From positions 141,051 to 205,050 of the forward strand of contig NZ_RCZP01000008.1 of the NCBI RefSeq assembly GCF_006438825.1: DNA of 64,000 bases. Direction: 5' to 3'. The position numbers and the translations under genes are program-made. The DNA is from Muricoccus nepalensis (GTDB lineage Bacteria > Pseudomonadota > Alphaproteobacteria > Acetobacterales > Acetobacteraceae). The notes below the pieces were generated by a model, which worked only from the letters and a program-made list of their open reading frames with translations, did no database searches and was not told where the DNA came from. Below, one piece after another: positions 1-7,631 of this stretch; within the stretch, counting starts at the first letter, position 1, and each line of letters opens with the position of its first letter.

Positions 1-1
1 C

Positions 2-235
2 GACGCCCGCAGCATGGTGACCCACCCCGCCACCACCACCCACATGAAGGTGGGGCCGGAGGAGCGGGCGCGGCTCGGCATCAACGACGGCACGGTGCGC
101 CTCTCGGTCGGGCTGGAGGACGTGGACGACGTGATCGAGGACCTCGCCCAGGCGCTCGACGCCGCGCGCGACGGGCGGCGCGCGGGCGGCGGGGCGGCCG
201 CGGCGGTGCCGCGCGCCGCGGGCCCGACACGCTGA
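2..235 (+). CDS. metZ: O-succinylhomoserine sulfhydrylase-like PLP enzyme, C-terminal end only
   Basis: This is the last 77 codons of a gene that begins before the window. The visible stretch has the THPATTTH motif followed by PEERARLGI, DGTVRLSVGLED and a helix ending EDLAQALD. That is the usual C-terminus of the Cys/Met-metabolism PLP-dependent family (cystathionine gamma-synthase, MetZ, MetB). These enzymes work in the cytoplasm on activated homoserine. A metZ gene next to apaG is a common alphaproteobacterial arrangement, which favours MetZ, but the active-site lysine lies outside the window and the exact substrate cannot be read here. The last ~25 residues are an Ala/Gly/Arg-rich tail. 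Confidence 0.75.
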   Translation, partial: DARSMVTHPATTTHMKVGPEERARLGINDGTVRLSVGLEDVDDVIEDLAQALDAARDGRRAGGGAAAAVPRAAGPTR

Positions 236-281
236 GCGGGCGGGCCCCGGCGATGGCGCTTCCGCACGAGGGCCGGGCCGC

Positions 282-692
282 ATGAGCGAGCCCGGCGCCT
301 TCACGGCCGTGACGCGGGGCCTGCGCGTCACGGTCCGCAGCTTCTACCTCGTCGACCAGTCGGACCTGGAGGAGGGGCGCCACGTCTGGGCCTACCGCGT
401 GCGGATCGCCAACGAGGGGCGGGACACGGTGCAGCTCCTCAAGCGGAGCTGGACCATCACGGACGCGCTCGGCCGCACGCAGCACGTCCACGGCGACGGC
501 GTGGTGGGGGAGCAGCCCGTGCTCGAGCCCGGGGAGGTCTTCGAATACACCTCGGGCACGCCGCTCGCGACCCCCTCGGGCTTCATGCGCGGGACCTACC
601 ACATGGTCGTCGCCGCCAGCGGCGAGCCCTTCGACGCGGAGATCCCCGCCTTCAGCCTCGACAGCCCGCACGGGCGCGGGGCGCTGAACTAG
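282..692 (+). CDS. apaG: ApaG family protein
   Basis: The 136-residue protein matches the small ApaG family (about 125 residues), a fibronectin-III-like beta sandwich. Typical ApaG strings are visible: [52 protein letters not shown] and [11 protein letters not shown]. The family is associated with Co2+/Mg2+ resistance and Ap4A levels in enterobacteria; its biochemical role is unsettled. It sits 46 nt after the metZ-like gene on the same strand and may be cotranscribed. The ATG start gives a normal N-terminus for the family. Confidence 0.93.
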   Translation: MSEPGAFTAVTRGLRVTVRSFYLVDQSDLEEGRHVWAYRVRIANEGRDTVQLLKRSWTITDALGRTQHVHGDGVVGEQPVLEPGEVFEYTSGTPLATPSGFMRGTYHMVVAASGEPFDAEIPAFSLDSPHGRGALN

Positions 693-813
693 CGTTCCGC
701 CCGCCGGCCCCGCGGCCGAGAACCTCGGCGCCCCCGGCTTTCACAAACGCGATACCGCGCCCATCTTCGGGGCGCGGCGCGCCGCCGAACGACGCGCCCT
801 AAGGAATGCCGAC

Positions 814-1467
814 GTGACCGAGCAGAACCCCCCCTCCCCCGACCGCACCAGCGCCCGCTCCCGGCTGCGCGCGGAGCTGGTGCGGCCCAGCCAAGCCGAG
901 GCGGAGGCGGCGGTCCGCACCCTTCTCCTCTGGGCCGGCGACGACCCGGACCGCGAGGGGCTGGTCGACACGCCCGCCCGCGTCGCGCGCTCCTACCGGG
1001 AGCTCTTCGCGGGCTACGACGTCGACCCCGTGCAGCTCCTGCAGCGCTCCTTCGAGGAGGTGGCCGGCTACGACGAGATGGTGGTGCTGCGCGACATCCG
1101 CCTCGAGAGCCACTGCGAGCACCACATGGTGCCGATCATCGGCCGGGCGCATATCGGCTACCTGCCCCGCGGCCGCGTGGTCGGCATCAGCAAGCTCGCG
1201 CGCGTGGTGGACGCCTTCGCCAAGCGCCTGCAGATCCAGGAGAAGCTGACGGCGCAGATCGCCAACGCCATCCAGGACGTGCTGGACCCGGTCGGCGTGG
1301 CCGTGGTGCTCGAGGGCTCGCACCAGTGCATGACGACGCGGGGCGTCCACAAGACCGGCGTCGCGATGGTGACGAGCACGATGCTCGGCGCCTTCCGCGA
1401 GGATCACGCGACGCGGCGGGAGTTCCTGTCGATCATCAACGGCCGGGCCAACACCTTCGAGGGCTGA
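814..1467 (+). CDS. folE: GTP cyclohydrolase I
   Basis: The enzyme converts GTP to 7,8-dihydroneopterin triphosphate, the first step of tetrahydrofolate (and queuosine precursor) synthesis. The 217-residue protein has the family core from about residue 35. Zinc ligands are visible in [10 protein letters not shown] and in HQCMTTRGV, with the GTP-site strings GISKLARVV and FAKRLQIQE and the C-terminal RREFLSIIN. The start is a GTG preceded by AAGGA at good spacing. The first ~30 residues are a poorly conserved extension. It is convergent with the lipoprotein gene that follows. Confidence 0.96.
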   Translation: MTEQNPPSPDRTSARSRLRAELVRPSQAEAEAAVRTLLLWAGDDPDREGLVDTPARVARSYRELFAGYDVDPVQLLQRSFEEVAGYDEMVVLRDIRLESHCEHHMVPIIGRAHIGYLPRGRVVGISKLARVVDAFAKRLQIQEKLTAQIANAIQDVLDPVGVAVVLEGSHQCMTTRGVHKTGVAMVTSTMLGAFREDHATRREFLSIINGRANTFEG

Positions 1468-1487
1468 GGCGCGGCCCCCCCCCGCCG

Positions 1488-1868
1488 TCAGCAGTCGCGG
1501 CGGAAGAAGCCGGCGGAGCGGTTCGCGCGCGCGGCATCGGCCGGGGAGCCGGTGGCGGCGGCCCGCTGCTCGGTGCCCACCGCGTTGGCGTAGGCCTCCT
1601 GGCAGTAGGGATCGGCCGCGGCGGGCGCGGCGGCGTAGCCCTGCTGCACCGGCACCGGCCGGCCGTAGGCGTCGCCCCCGCCGACATAGGCCGGCATCGG
1701 CGTGGCATAGGGGGTCGCTGCGTTGTAGGGCGTCGCGTAGCCCTGCTGCACCACGGTGGGCGCGTAGCCGGGGTTGGTGGCGTAGTAGGGGTCGCTCGGC
1801 GCGCAGGCCGCGAGGCCGGCCCCGAGGGCGAGGGCGGGAAGCAGGATCGAGAGGCGCGTGCGGGTCAT
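1488..1868 (-). CDS. small Tyr/Pro/Ala-rich lipoprotein of unknown function
   Basis: The 126-residue product has a basic N-terminus, a hydrophobic stretch and a lipobox ending LAAC at residue 22, so it should be lipidated and exported. The mature part is low in complexity: repeated Tyr-, Pro- and Ala-rich segments (YATP, NAATPYATP, VVQQGYA and PVQQGYA). It ends in a compact region with two cysteines (DPYCQEAY and FFRRDC) that could form a disulfide. I do not recognise a named family. The ATG is followed directly by a convincing signal sequence, which supports this frame over its overlaps. Confidence 0.72.
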   Translation of the reverse strand: MTRTRLSILLPALALGAGLAACAPSDPYYATNPGYAPTVVQQGYATPYNAATPYATPMPAYVGGGDAYGRPVPVQQGYAAAPAAADPYCQEAYANAVGTEQRAAATGSPADAARANRSAGFFRRDC

Positions 1869-1957
1869 CTGGGGGCTCTCCTTCGTCAGGAAGGAGAGCG
1901 CGCGGGGGCTGTTGGGGTTTCGATCCGGCCCCGGGCGCCAGCCCTCGGGCCCAGGCG

Positions 1958-2620
1958 CTAGCCCTCGGGAAGGTCCTGGCGCTGGATGCCGTCGGGGGAG
2001 TCGATCGGCGCCACCGGGGCGGTGGGCGTGGTCTCGAGCAGCCAGTCGCGGAGGTTGCGGCGGACCTGGACCTCGAACTCCACGTTCAGGTCCTCCATGG
2101 CGCGGCTGACCAGCGTCTCGGCCACGCGCGCCCGGGCGGCGGCGCCTCCGCCCGCGCCGATGATCCCGCGCCTTGCCTCCGCCTCGGCGTAGGCAAGGCG
2201 GCGGTCGTTGTCGAGCACCTCCACCCGCGCGCGGAGGAGGACGGCCACGGCGTCGCCCGAGCGGATGAGGTTGGCCGTCTCCACGACGAAGCGCGCGCGC
2301 CCGGCGGTGCCCGAGGGGATGATGCGGTCCCGCCCCATGCGCGCCACCTCGGCCGAGGGCAGCAGCGGCGCGGGCGGGTCGACGCGCGCGTCCGGCGGGT
2401 TGTCCAGCACCTCGAGCTCCGCGACGTTCAGGCGGAGCGGCGTGAGGTAGGCGTAGCCCTCGATGCGCGGCAGCCCCGGCGACGGCTCCTCCCGCCCGCC
2501 GCAGCCCGGGAGGGCCGCCAGCAGGAGCAGCGGGGCCGCGATCACGAGGCGGCGCCCCAACGCGGGGGGCGCGGCGGGGCCGGGGTTCTGGCCAAGGTTC
2601 TGGTCGGTGGTGCCCTTCAT
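1958..2620 (-). CDS. putative exported lipoprotein, conserved hypothetical
   Basis: This 220-residue protein has a long N-terminal leader, then a hydrophobic segment (LVIAAPLLLLAALPGC) ending in a lipobox cysteine at residue 40. The mature part has strings such as YLTPLRLNVAELEVLD, IIPSGTAGRARFVVETANLI and AVLLRARVEVLD. These suggest an alpha/beta periplasmic domain of the type seen in uncharacterised Acetobacteraceae lipoproteins. No catalytic motif is evident. It lies in the same direction as hslO, 42 nt after that gene, so the two could share a transcript. A shorter start nearer the hydrophobic segment is possible. Confidence 0.7.
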   Translation of the reverse strand: MKGTTDQNLGQNPGPAAPPALGRRLVIAAPLLLLAALPGCGGREEPSPGLPRIEGYAYLTPLRLNVAELEVLDNPPDARVDPPAPLLPSAEVARMGRDRIIPSGTAGRARFVVETANLIRSGDAVAVLLRARVEVLDNDRRLAYAEAEARRGIIGAGGGAAARARVAETLVSRAMEDLNVEFEVQVRRNLRDWLLETTPTAPVAPIDSPDGIQRQDLPEG

Positions 2621-2662
2621 GGAGCGGCGGATTCCCGGGTGGCTGAGCCCCGCGTTACCCGA

Positions 2663-3616
2663 TCAGGCCCGGCCGGCGCCACCCCTCACCTCGCCGCGGT
2701 CGAAACGGAAGGCCAGGTTGCAGAACTCGCAGTTCATGGTGATCTGCCCGTCCTCGGCCATGTCGTCTAGGTCGCTCTCGGGGAAGCCCTGCAGCACCCC
2801 GGCCAGGCGCGCGCGCGAGCAGCGGCATCCGTAGGAGAGCGGGCGGGCCTCATCCACCAGCAGGCCCTCGGCGTGGAAGAGGCGGTGCAGCAGGGTCTCG
2901 GAGGGGAGGGCGTCGTCGAGCATCTCCTCGTCCTTGAGGGTGCCGGCGAGGATCGTGGCCGTCCGCCAGGCCTCGTCGGCCTCCTCGTCCTCCTGCCCGT
3001 CGATGCCGCCCTCGGCCGCCACGCGCTCGAGGATGAGGGCGGTGGCGCGCCAGCCCTGGGGCGTGCGTTGGCAGGCGAGGCGGACGAAGGCCTGGAGCTG
3101 CTCGGAGGTGCGGAAGTAGGAATCCGTCATGTCCGCCAGCGTGTCCCCTGCGATGGAGACGATGCCCTGGTAGCGGTCCATGTCCGGGCCCTGGTCGCAG
3201 GTGAAGGCGAGGTAGCCCTTCCCGAGAAGCTGGCTCGCCTCCCCCCGGGGGGCGCTGCCCTCGGCCGGGCGGGCGTAGCCGCGGAGGTCGCCGGCGTCGG
3301 TGCAGTCGGCGAGCAGCATCGGCACCGGGCCGTCGCCCTTCGCCTGAAGCGAGAAGGAGCCCTGGAACTTCAGCGCGGCGGCGAGGCCGGCGGTGAGCGC
3401 CAGCGCCTGGCCGAGCAGGCGCGCGACGTCCACGGGCAGGTCGTGCCGGCCGATCAGCGCCTCGGCCAGGGTGCCCAGGCGCACGAGGCGGCCGCGGACC
3501 GGCCGGCCCTGCAGGTGGAAGGGCAGGATGGCGCGGGGCACCACCGTGTCCGGCACCGGCGGGCGCTCGTGGTTGAACAGGGCGGGGGTGTCGGAGGGGA
3601 GGGTCGCGTCTTGCAC
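2663..3616 (-). CDS. hslO: Hsp33 redox-regulated chaperone
   Basis: Hsp33 is a cytoplasmic holdase that becomes active when oxidative stress oxidises its zinc-binding cysteines. The 317-residue protein has the normal length plus a short N-terminal extension. It shows the expected GYLAFTCDQ, YFRTSEQL and LLHRLFH strings. The C-terminal redox switch is complete: CRC in SYGCRCSR and CEFC in TMNCEFCN. The start is a GTG, since no ATG precedes the conserved region in frame. The lipoprotein gene follows on the same strand. Confidence 0.95.
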   Translation of the reverse strand: MQDATLPSDTPALFNHERPPVPDTVVPRAILPFHLQGRPVRGRLVRLGTLAEALIGRHDLPVDVARLLGQALALTAGLAAALKFQGSFSLQAKGDGPVPMLLADCTDAGDLRGYARPAEGSAPRGEASQLLGKGYLAFTCDQGPDMDRYQGIVSIAGDTLADMTDSYFRTSEQLQAFVRLACQRTPQGWRATALILERVAAEGGIDGQEDEEADEAWRTATILAGTLKDEEMLDDALPSETLLHRLFHAEGLLVDEARPLSYGCRCSRARLAGVLQGFPESDLDDMAEDGQITMNCEFCNLAFRFDRGEVRGGAGRA

Positions 3617-3688
3617 CCGCCCTACATAGGCAGCGAAGGGGGGCGGTGACAGGTCCCGCCCCTCTCGCCGGTCGGTCCAGGGCGCCGG

Positions 3689-4405
3689 TCAGTAGAGGGC
3701 GGTGGGCGGCAGCCCGTCCCGCATCTCGTCCAACACGCCGCGCACGCCCTCGGTCCGGTGGGCGATGGCGAGCAGCCCGCGGCGCACGGCCGCGGAGCGG
3801 GCGAAGCCCTGGAGGGACACGACGCCGTCCCGCACGGAGACGTAGGTGTAGAAGGTGTCGGCCCAGGGCTGCTCGCGGATCTCCCGCCCGATGGCCTCGC
3901 GCAGGCGCTGGTCCTCGGCGGTGCCGGCCGCGAGGGGGGCCGGCGGCACCAGTAGCGCCTTGAGGAGGTCCGAGCGAGAGACGAGGCCGACGAGCTGGCC
4001 GTCCCGCAGCACGGGCACGCGGCGGATGGCGCGCTCCTCCATGAGATGGGCGACGTGCTCGACCGAGGTTTCCTCGGTCACGGTGATGACGTTGCGGGTC
4101 ATCACGTCCTCGGCGAGCATGCCGTTGACCTGGGCGTAGCGCTCCGCGTCGCGGTCGCGGTTGCCGAAGAGGCGGCGGAGCCAGCCCGACTTCCCGTCCT
4201 CGGCGCCGCTCAGGCGGCGGATGAGATCCAGCTCGGTCACGATGCCCAGCAGGGCGCCGGCCGGGGAGATCACGGGCACGGCGGAGATGCCGCGCTCGGA
4301 CAGCAGCTGCGCGACGGCGTAGACGGGCATGGAGGGGGCGATGCTCACCACCTCGCGCGTCATGAGGTCGCGGGCGGTGAGGGATTCCATGACGAGGGCG
4401 GACAT
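3689..4405 (-). CDS. tandem CBS-domain and BON-domain protein
   Basis: The 238-residue soluble protein has two CBS motifs, at roughly residues 12-66 (DLMTREVVSIAP to GIVTELDLI) and 98-152 (EDVMTRNVITVT to GLVSRSDLL). A C-terminal BON domain at about 165-232 contains YVSVRDGVVSLQGF. CBS pairs bind adenine nucleotides; BON domains are thought to bind phospholipid or ligands. The start is supported by AGGAGG upstream. A perfect FNR/FixK-type box is centred about 65 nt before the start codon, so oxygen-responsive expression is likely. The specific ligand and partner are unknown. Confidence 0.9.
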   Translation of the reverse strand: MSALVMESLTARDLMTREVVSIAPSMPVYAVAQLLSERGISAVPVISPAGALLGIVTELDLIRRLSGAEDGKSGWLRRLFGNRDRDAERYAQVNGMLAEDVMTRNVITVTEETSVEHVAHLMEERAIRRVPVLRDGQLVGLVSRSDLLKALLVPPAPLAAGTAEDQRLREAIGREIREQPWADTFYTYVSVRDGVVSLQGFARSAAVRRGLLAIAHRTEGVRGVLDEMRDGLPPTALY

Positions 4406-4447
4406 CGGGGCCTCCTGGGCTGTGCCTGGAGGCGACGCTAGGCGCCT

Positions 4448-4491
4448 GCGGCGGGCCCGGCCTTGATCGGGATCAAGCCCGGGCCCGCCGC
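4448..4491 (-). promoter_or_regulatory. FNR/FixK-type box TTGAT-N4-ATCAA in a long inverted repeat
   Basis: Positions 4463-4476 read TTGAT CGGG ATCAA, an exact match to the FNR/FixK/Dnr anaerobox. It is flanked on both sides by a perfect 13-bp inverted repeat (4448-4460 with 4479-4491), separated from the box arms by a single C-C mismatch. The box lies upstream of the CBS-BON gene and downstream of argF. It could therefore act as the operator of the first gene, and as RNA it would form a strong hairpin that could end the argDF transcript. No T run follows. Confidence 0.7.
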
Positions 4492-4502
4492 GGGCCGGGC
4501 GC

Positions 4503-5456
4503 TCAGCCCAGGCCGAGCGCCCAGAGCAGCACGCCCTTCTGCGCGTGCAGCCGGTTCTCGGCCTCGTCGAAGACCACGCTCTGCGGGCCGTCGATCACCT
4601 CCTGCGTGATCTCCTCGCCCCGGTGGGCGGGCAGGCAGTGCATCACCACGGCGTCCGCCGCCGCGTGGCGCATCAGCGCGGCGTTGAGCTGGTAGGGCGC
4701 CAGCAGGTTGTGGCGGTTCACCGCGGCCGCGTCCGGCTTCTCGTCCGACATGGAGACCCAGGTGTCCGTCACCACGCAGCGCGCGCCGCGCACGGCCGCG
4801 GCGGGGTCGTCCGTCTCCTCGATCCGCGCGCCCTCGCGCCGGGCCCAGGCGACGAGCTCCGGCGGCGCGCGGAGGCTGTCGGGGGTGGCCAGGCGCAGCG
4901 TGAAGTCGAAGCGCGCCGCGGCCTGGATGAAGGACTGCGCGACGTTGTTGCCGTCGCCGGTCCAGGCCACCGTCTGCCCGGCGATCGGGCCGCGGTGCTC
5001 CTCGAAGGTGAGGACGTCGGCCATGATCTGGCAGGGGTGGGAGACGTCGGTCAGGCCGTTGATCACCGGCACCGTCGCGTGCTCCGCCAGGCCCCGCAGC
5101 TTCGCGACGTCGTCGGTGCGGAGCATGATGGCGTCGACGTAGCGGGACAGCACCCGCGCCGTGTCGGCCGGCGTCTCGCCGCGCCCGAGCTGCATGTCGC
5201 GCCCCGAGAGCACCACGGCGTGGCCGCCGAGCTGGGTAATGCCCACCTCGAAGGAGACGCGGGTGCGGGTGGAGGGCTTCTCGAAGATGAGCGCGATGCT
5301 CTTCCCCGCCAGCGGCTTGCCCGCGACGCGCCCGGACTTCGCGTCGCGCGCGAGGTCGAGCATGCGGCGCAGCGTCGCCGTGTCGAAGTCCATCACCTCC
5401 AGGAAGTGGCGGGGGGCCACCGGTCCCCCGTCCACGGTCTTGAGCGCCGCACTCAC
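4503..5456 (-). CDS. argF: ornithine carbamoyltransferase
   Basis: The enzyme condenses ornithine and carbamoyl phosphate to citrulline in arginine synthesis. The 317-residue protein has the carbamoyl-phosphate motif STRTRVSFE, the HPCQIMAD string and the ornithine-site motif HCLPAHRG, and ends at the usual family length. The start is a GTG whose TG and following A form the TGA stop of argD, a 4-nt GTGA overlap that indicates translational coupling. A longer open frame continues upstream, but that part is only an antisense-like shadow of argD. Confidence 0.95.
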   Translation of the reverse strand: MSAALKTVDGGPVAPRHFLEVMDFDTATLRRMLDLARDAKSGRVAGKPLAGKSIALIFEKPSTRTRVSFEVGITQLGGHAVVLSGRDMQLGRGETPADTARVLSRYVDAIMLRTDDVAKLRGLAEHATVPVINGLTDVSHPCQIMADVLTFEEHRGPIAGQTVAWTGDGNNVAQSFIQAAARFDFTLRLATPDSLRAPPELVAWARREGARIEETDDPAAAVRGARCVVTDTWVSMSDEKPDAAAVNRHNLLAPYQLNAALMRHAAADAVVMHCLPAHRGEEITQEVIDGPQSVVFDEAENRLHAQKGVLLWALGLG

Positions 5457-6658
5457 TTCGCGGCCGCCTTCGCCTCGCTCGGCGTCAGCCGCAGGCAGGT
5501 GCGGTCGAGCAGGCGCAGCGCCTCGTCCACCTCGGCCTCGGTGACCACGAGCGGGGGCGCGACGCGCAGCACGTTCATGCCGGCGGCGACCGTCAGCAGG
5601 CCCTCGGACAGGGCCGCGCCCTGCATCTCGCCGTTGGAGACGGCGTCGGTCAGGCGAAGGCCCAGCAGCAGCCCCGCCCCCTGCACGCCCGCGACCACCT
5701 TCGGGTGGCGCGCGGCGAGGTCGAGCAAGCCGCGCCAGAGGTGGCGCGCCACGCGGTCGACGTTGTCGAGGAAGCCGGGCGCGAGGATCACGTCCAGCAC
5801 GGCGTTGCCGGCCGCGCAGGCCAGCGGCCCGCCGCCGTAGGTGCTGCCGTGGGTGCCGGGCTTGAGGTGCACCGCCACCTTCTCCCGCGCGAGCGTCGCG
5901 GCCAGCGGGAAGCCGCCGCCGATGCCCTTGGCGGAGGACATGATGTCCGGCTCGATCCCGGCCCACTGGTGGGCCCAGAGCTTGCCGGAGCGGCCCATGC
6001 CGGTCTGCACCTCGTCCAGCGCCAGCAGCAGGCCGAACTCGTCGCAGGTGGCGCGGAGCTCCTGCAGGAAGCGGAGGTCCGCCGGGCGCACGCCGCCCTC
6101 GCCCTGCACGGGCTCGATCATGATCGCGGCCGTCTCCTTCGTGATCGCCTGTCGCACGGCGTTCATGTTGCCGAAGGGGACGTGGTCGAAGCCGTCCACC
6201 GGCGGGCCGAAGCCCTCGAGGTACTTCTTGTTGCCGGTGGCCGAGATCATCGCGAGCGTGCGGCCGTGGAAGGCGCCCTCGAAGCAGATCGTGCGGAAGC
6301 GCTCGGGATGGCCGGCGTCGGCGTGGTACTTGCGCACCGCCTTCACCATGGCCTCGTTCGCCTCGGCGCCCGAGTTGGAGAAGTAGACGCTGTCCGCAAA
6401 GGGCGTCGCCTCCACGAGGCGGGCGGCGAGCCGCTCGGCCTGGGGGATGCGGTAGAGGTTGGAGCTGTGCATCACGCGCCCCGCCTGCTCCGCGATGGCG
6501 GCGACGAGGTGCGGGTGAGCGTGGCCGAGGCTGCTGGTCGCGATCCCCGAGCCGAAGTCGAGGTATCGTCGCCCCTGCCCGTCCCACAGCCAGGCGCCCT
6601 CACCCCGCTCGAAGGCGAGGTCGGCACGGTTGTAGTTCGGCATCAGGGCGGGGATCAC
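5453..6658 (-). CDS. argD: acetylornithine aminotransferase
   Basis: This class III PLP-dependent aminotransferase makes N-acetylornithine from N-acetylglutamate semialdehyde; some homologues also serve lysine synthesis. The 401-residue protein shows [46 protein letters not shown] with the PLP-binding Asp, and SSAKGIGGG with the Schiff-base Lys. Length and order are normal. It is the first gene of an argD-argF pair that overlaps by 4 nt. No ArgR site was recognised. Confidence 0.95.
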   Translation of the reverse strand: MIPALMPNYNRADLAFERGEGAWLWDGQGRRYLDFGSGIATSSLGHAHPHLVAAIAEQAGRVMHSSNLYRIPQAERLAARLVEATPFADSVYFSNSGAEANEAMVKAVRKYHADAGHPERFRTICFEGAFHGRTLAMISATGNKKYLEGFGPPVDGFDHVPFGNMNAVRQAITKETAAIMIEPVQGEGGVRPADLRFLQELRATCDEFGLLLALDEVQTGMGRSGKLWAHQWAGIEPDIMSSAKGIGGGFPLAATLAREKVAVHLKPGTHGSTYGGGPLACAAGNAVLDVILAPGFLDNVDRVARHLWRGLLDLAARHPKVVAGVQGAGLLLGLRLTDAVSNGEMQGAALSEGLLTVAAGMNVLRVAPPLVVTEAEVDEALRLLDRTCLRLTPSEAKAAAK

Positions 6659-6850
6659 GCGGCGTGGCCCTCCGGTAAGGCCCGCGGGCGGTGCGGGTGT
6701 CGCGTCGCCGGGCGGGGAAGCGCGGGAGGATGGCGGAAAGGGCCCGCGCGGTCAAAGGATGCAGGGGGTGGCCCGATCACGGGCCAGGGACGCGGCCGCC
6801 GCATGGCCGGCGCCGCAACCCCGGCGGCGGGGCTTGCGCGGGGCGGGCAC

Positions 6851-6883
6851 GGAAAAGGGGGCCGCCGGAGCGGCCCCCCTTCC
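6851..6883 (-). terminator. Rho-independent terminator after the PGNPPGT lipoprotein gene
   Basis: Read on the minus strand, GGGGGCCGC, a TCCG loop and GCGGCCCCC form a 9-bp G+C stem followed directly by TTTT. It starts 20 nt after the stop codon of the 6903-7406 gene. Confidence 0.8.
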
Positions 6884-6902
6884 GTTACGCGGGAACCAGG
6901 GT

Positions 6903-7406
6903 TCAGCGGCCCTGGGTGGTGAAGGCGGGCTCGCCACCGGGGCCGGTTGCGCCCGTGCCGGTCGTGGTCGTGCCCGTCGCGCTGCTCGGCGTCACGGCGC
7001 GGCGCGGCGCGGAGGCGGCGGCGCGGTGGGTGCCGCGGTGCGCGCGGCGGGCGGCCGGGCGGCAATCGGCCGGGTCGGTCGTGCCGAGCGCGCGGGAGAC
7101 GGCGGTGCCGGGCGGGTTGCCGGGGGTGCAGTCCGGGCGGTTGTCGACGTTCAGCGGGTCGCCGATGCGCTCGTTGGTGCGCTCGGCGGCGCGGCCGACC
7201 GCGGTGCCGGGCGGGTTACCGGGGCGGCCGTCGGCCGGGGTGCGGTCGCCGGTCACGCTGTCGGCGGCGCGCTGCGTCATGGTCGAGGGCGGGTTGCCGG
7301 GCGTGCCGTCGCGGCGGTTGGCCGTGTTCAGCGGGTCGCTGCTGCAGGCGGCCAAGCCGATGACGGCCAGGGCAAGGGTGGTAGCGCGGAGCGTGACGGA
7401 TGACAT
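6903..7406 (-). CDS. PGNPPGT-repeat lipoprotein, unknown function
   Basis: The likely ATG at 7406 follows GGGAGAG and opens a signal peptide ending in the lipobox LAAC (Cys21). The mature protein (167 residues in all) carries three copies of a motif of the form DGTPGNPPSTxTQRAAD at about residues 33, 59 and 92, with spacers such as GDPLNVDNR. A Thr/Gly-rich tail follows. The neighbouring gene at 7632-8786 has four copies of the same motif, so the two are paralogous at their N-terminal halves. It has an EcfG-type promoter upstream and its own terminator. I know no assigned function for the repeat; it looks intrinsically disordered. An in-frame start 37 codons earlier would bury the signal peptide. 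Confidence 0.78.
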   Translation of the reverse strand: MSSVTLRATTLALAVIGLAACSSDPLNTANRRDGTPGNPPSTMTQRAADSVTGDRTPADGRPGNPPGTAVGRAAERTNERIGDPLNVDNRPDCTPGNPPGTAVSRALGTTDPADCRPAARRAHRGTHRAAASAPRRAVTPSSATGTTTTGTGATGPGGEPAFTTQGR

Positions 7407-7465
7407 CAGGTCTCTCCCGGATCGGGTTGTTGCGGCCTCGCGATTGAAGCGGGACCTGTCGGGGC

Positions 7466-7490
7466 AACGCGTCAGTTGTGCCGCGGTTCC
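7466..7490 (-). promoter_or_regulatory. EcfG-type general stress promoter, GGAAC-N16-CGTT
   Basis: On the minus strand GGAAC (7490-7486) is followed after 16 nt by CGTT (7469-7466). This is an exact match to the consensus of the alphaproteobacterial extracytoplasmic sigma factor EcfG. It lies about 60 nt before the start codon of the PGNPPGT lipoprotein, a normal distance for a promoter with a short leader. The sigma factor gene is not in this window. Confidence 0.7.
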
Positions 7491-7579
7491 TTCTCGGTAT
7501 CGAACCGTTTCGCCCAATAGGCCGGAATGTCACAATCGGACGCGGCGCGCCCCGCCTCCCCGCGGGGCGGCCGGGCACG

Positions 7580-7608
7580 AAAAAGGCCCGGGCGGGAAGC
7601 CCGGGCCT
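7580..7608 (-). terminator. Rho-independent terminator after the PRC-barrel repeat protein
   Basis: On the minus strand GGCCCGGGC, a 5-nt loop and GCCCGGGCC are followed by TTTTT. It begins 24 nt after the stop codon of the 7632-8786 gene and precedes the promoter of the next gene. Confidence 0.82.
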
Positions 7609-7631
7609 CGTCGTCGCGCCGCTAAGAGGGG

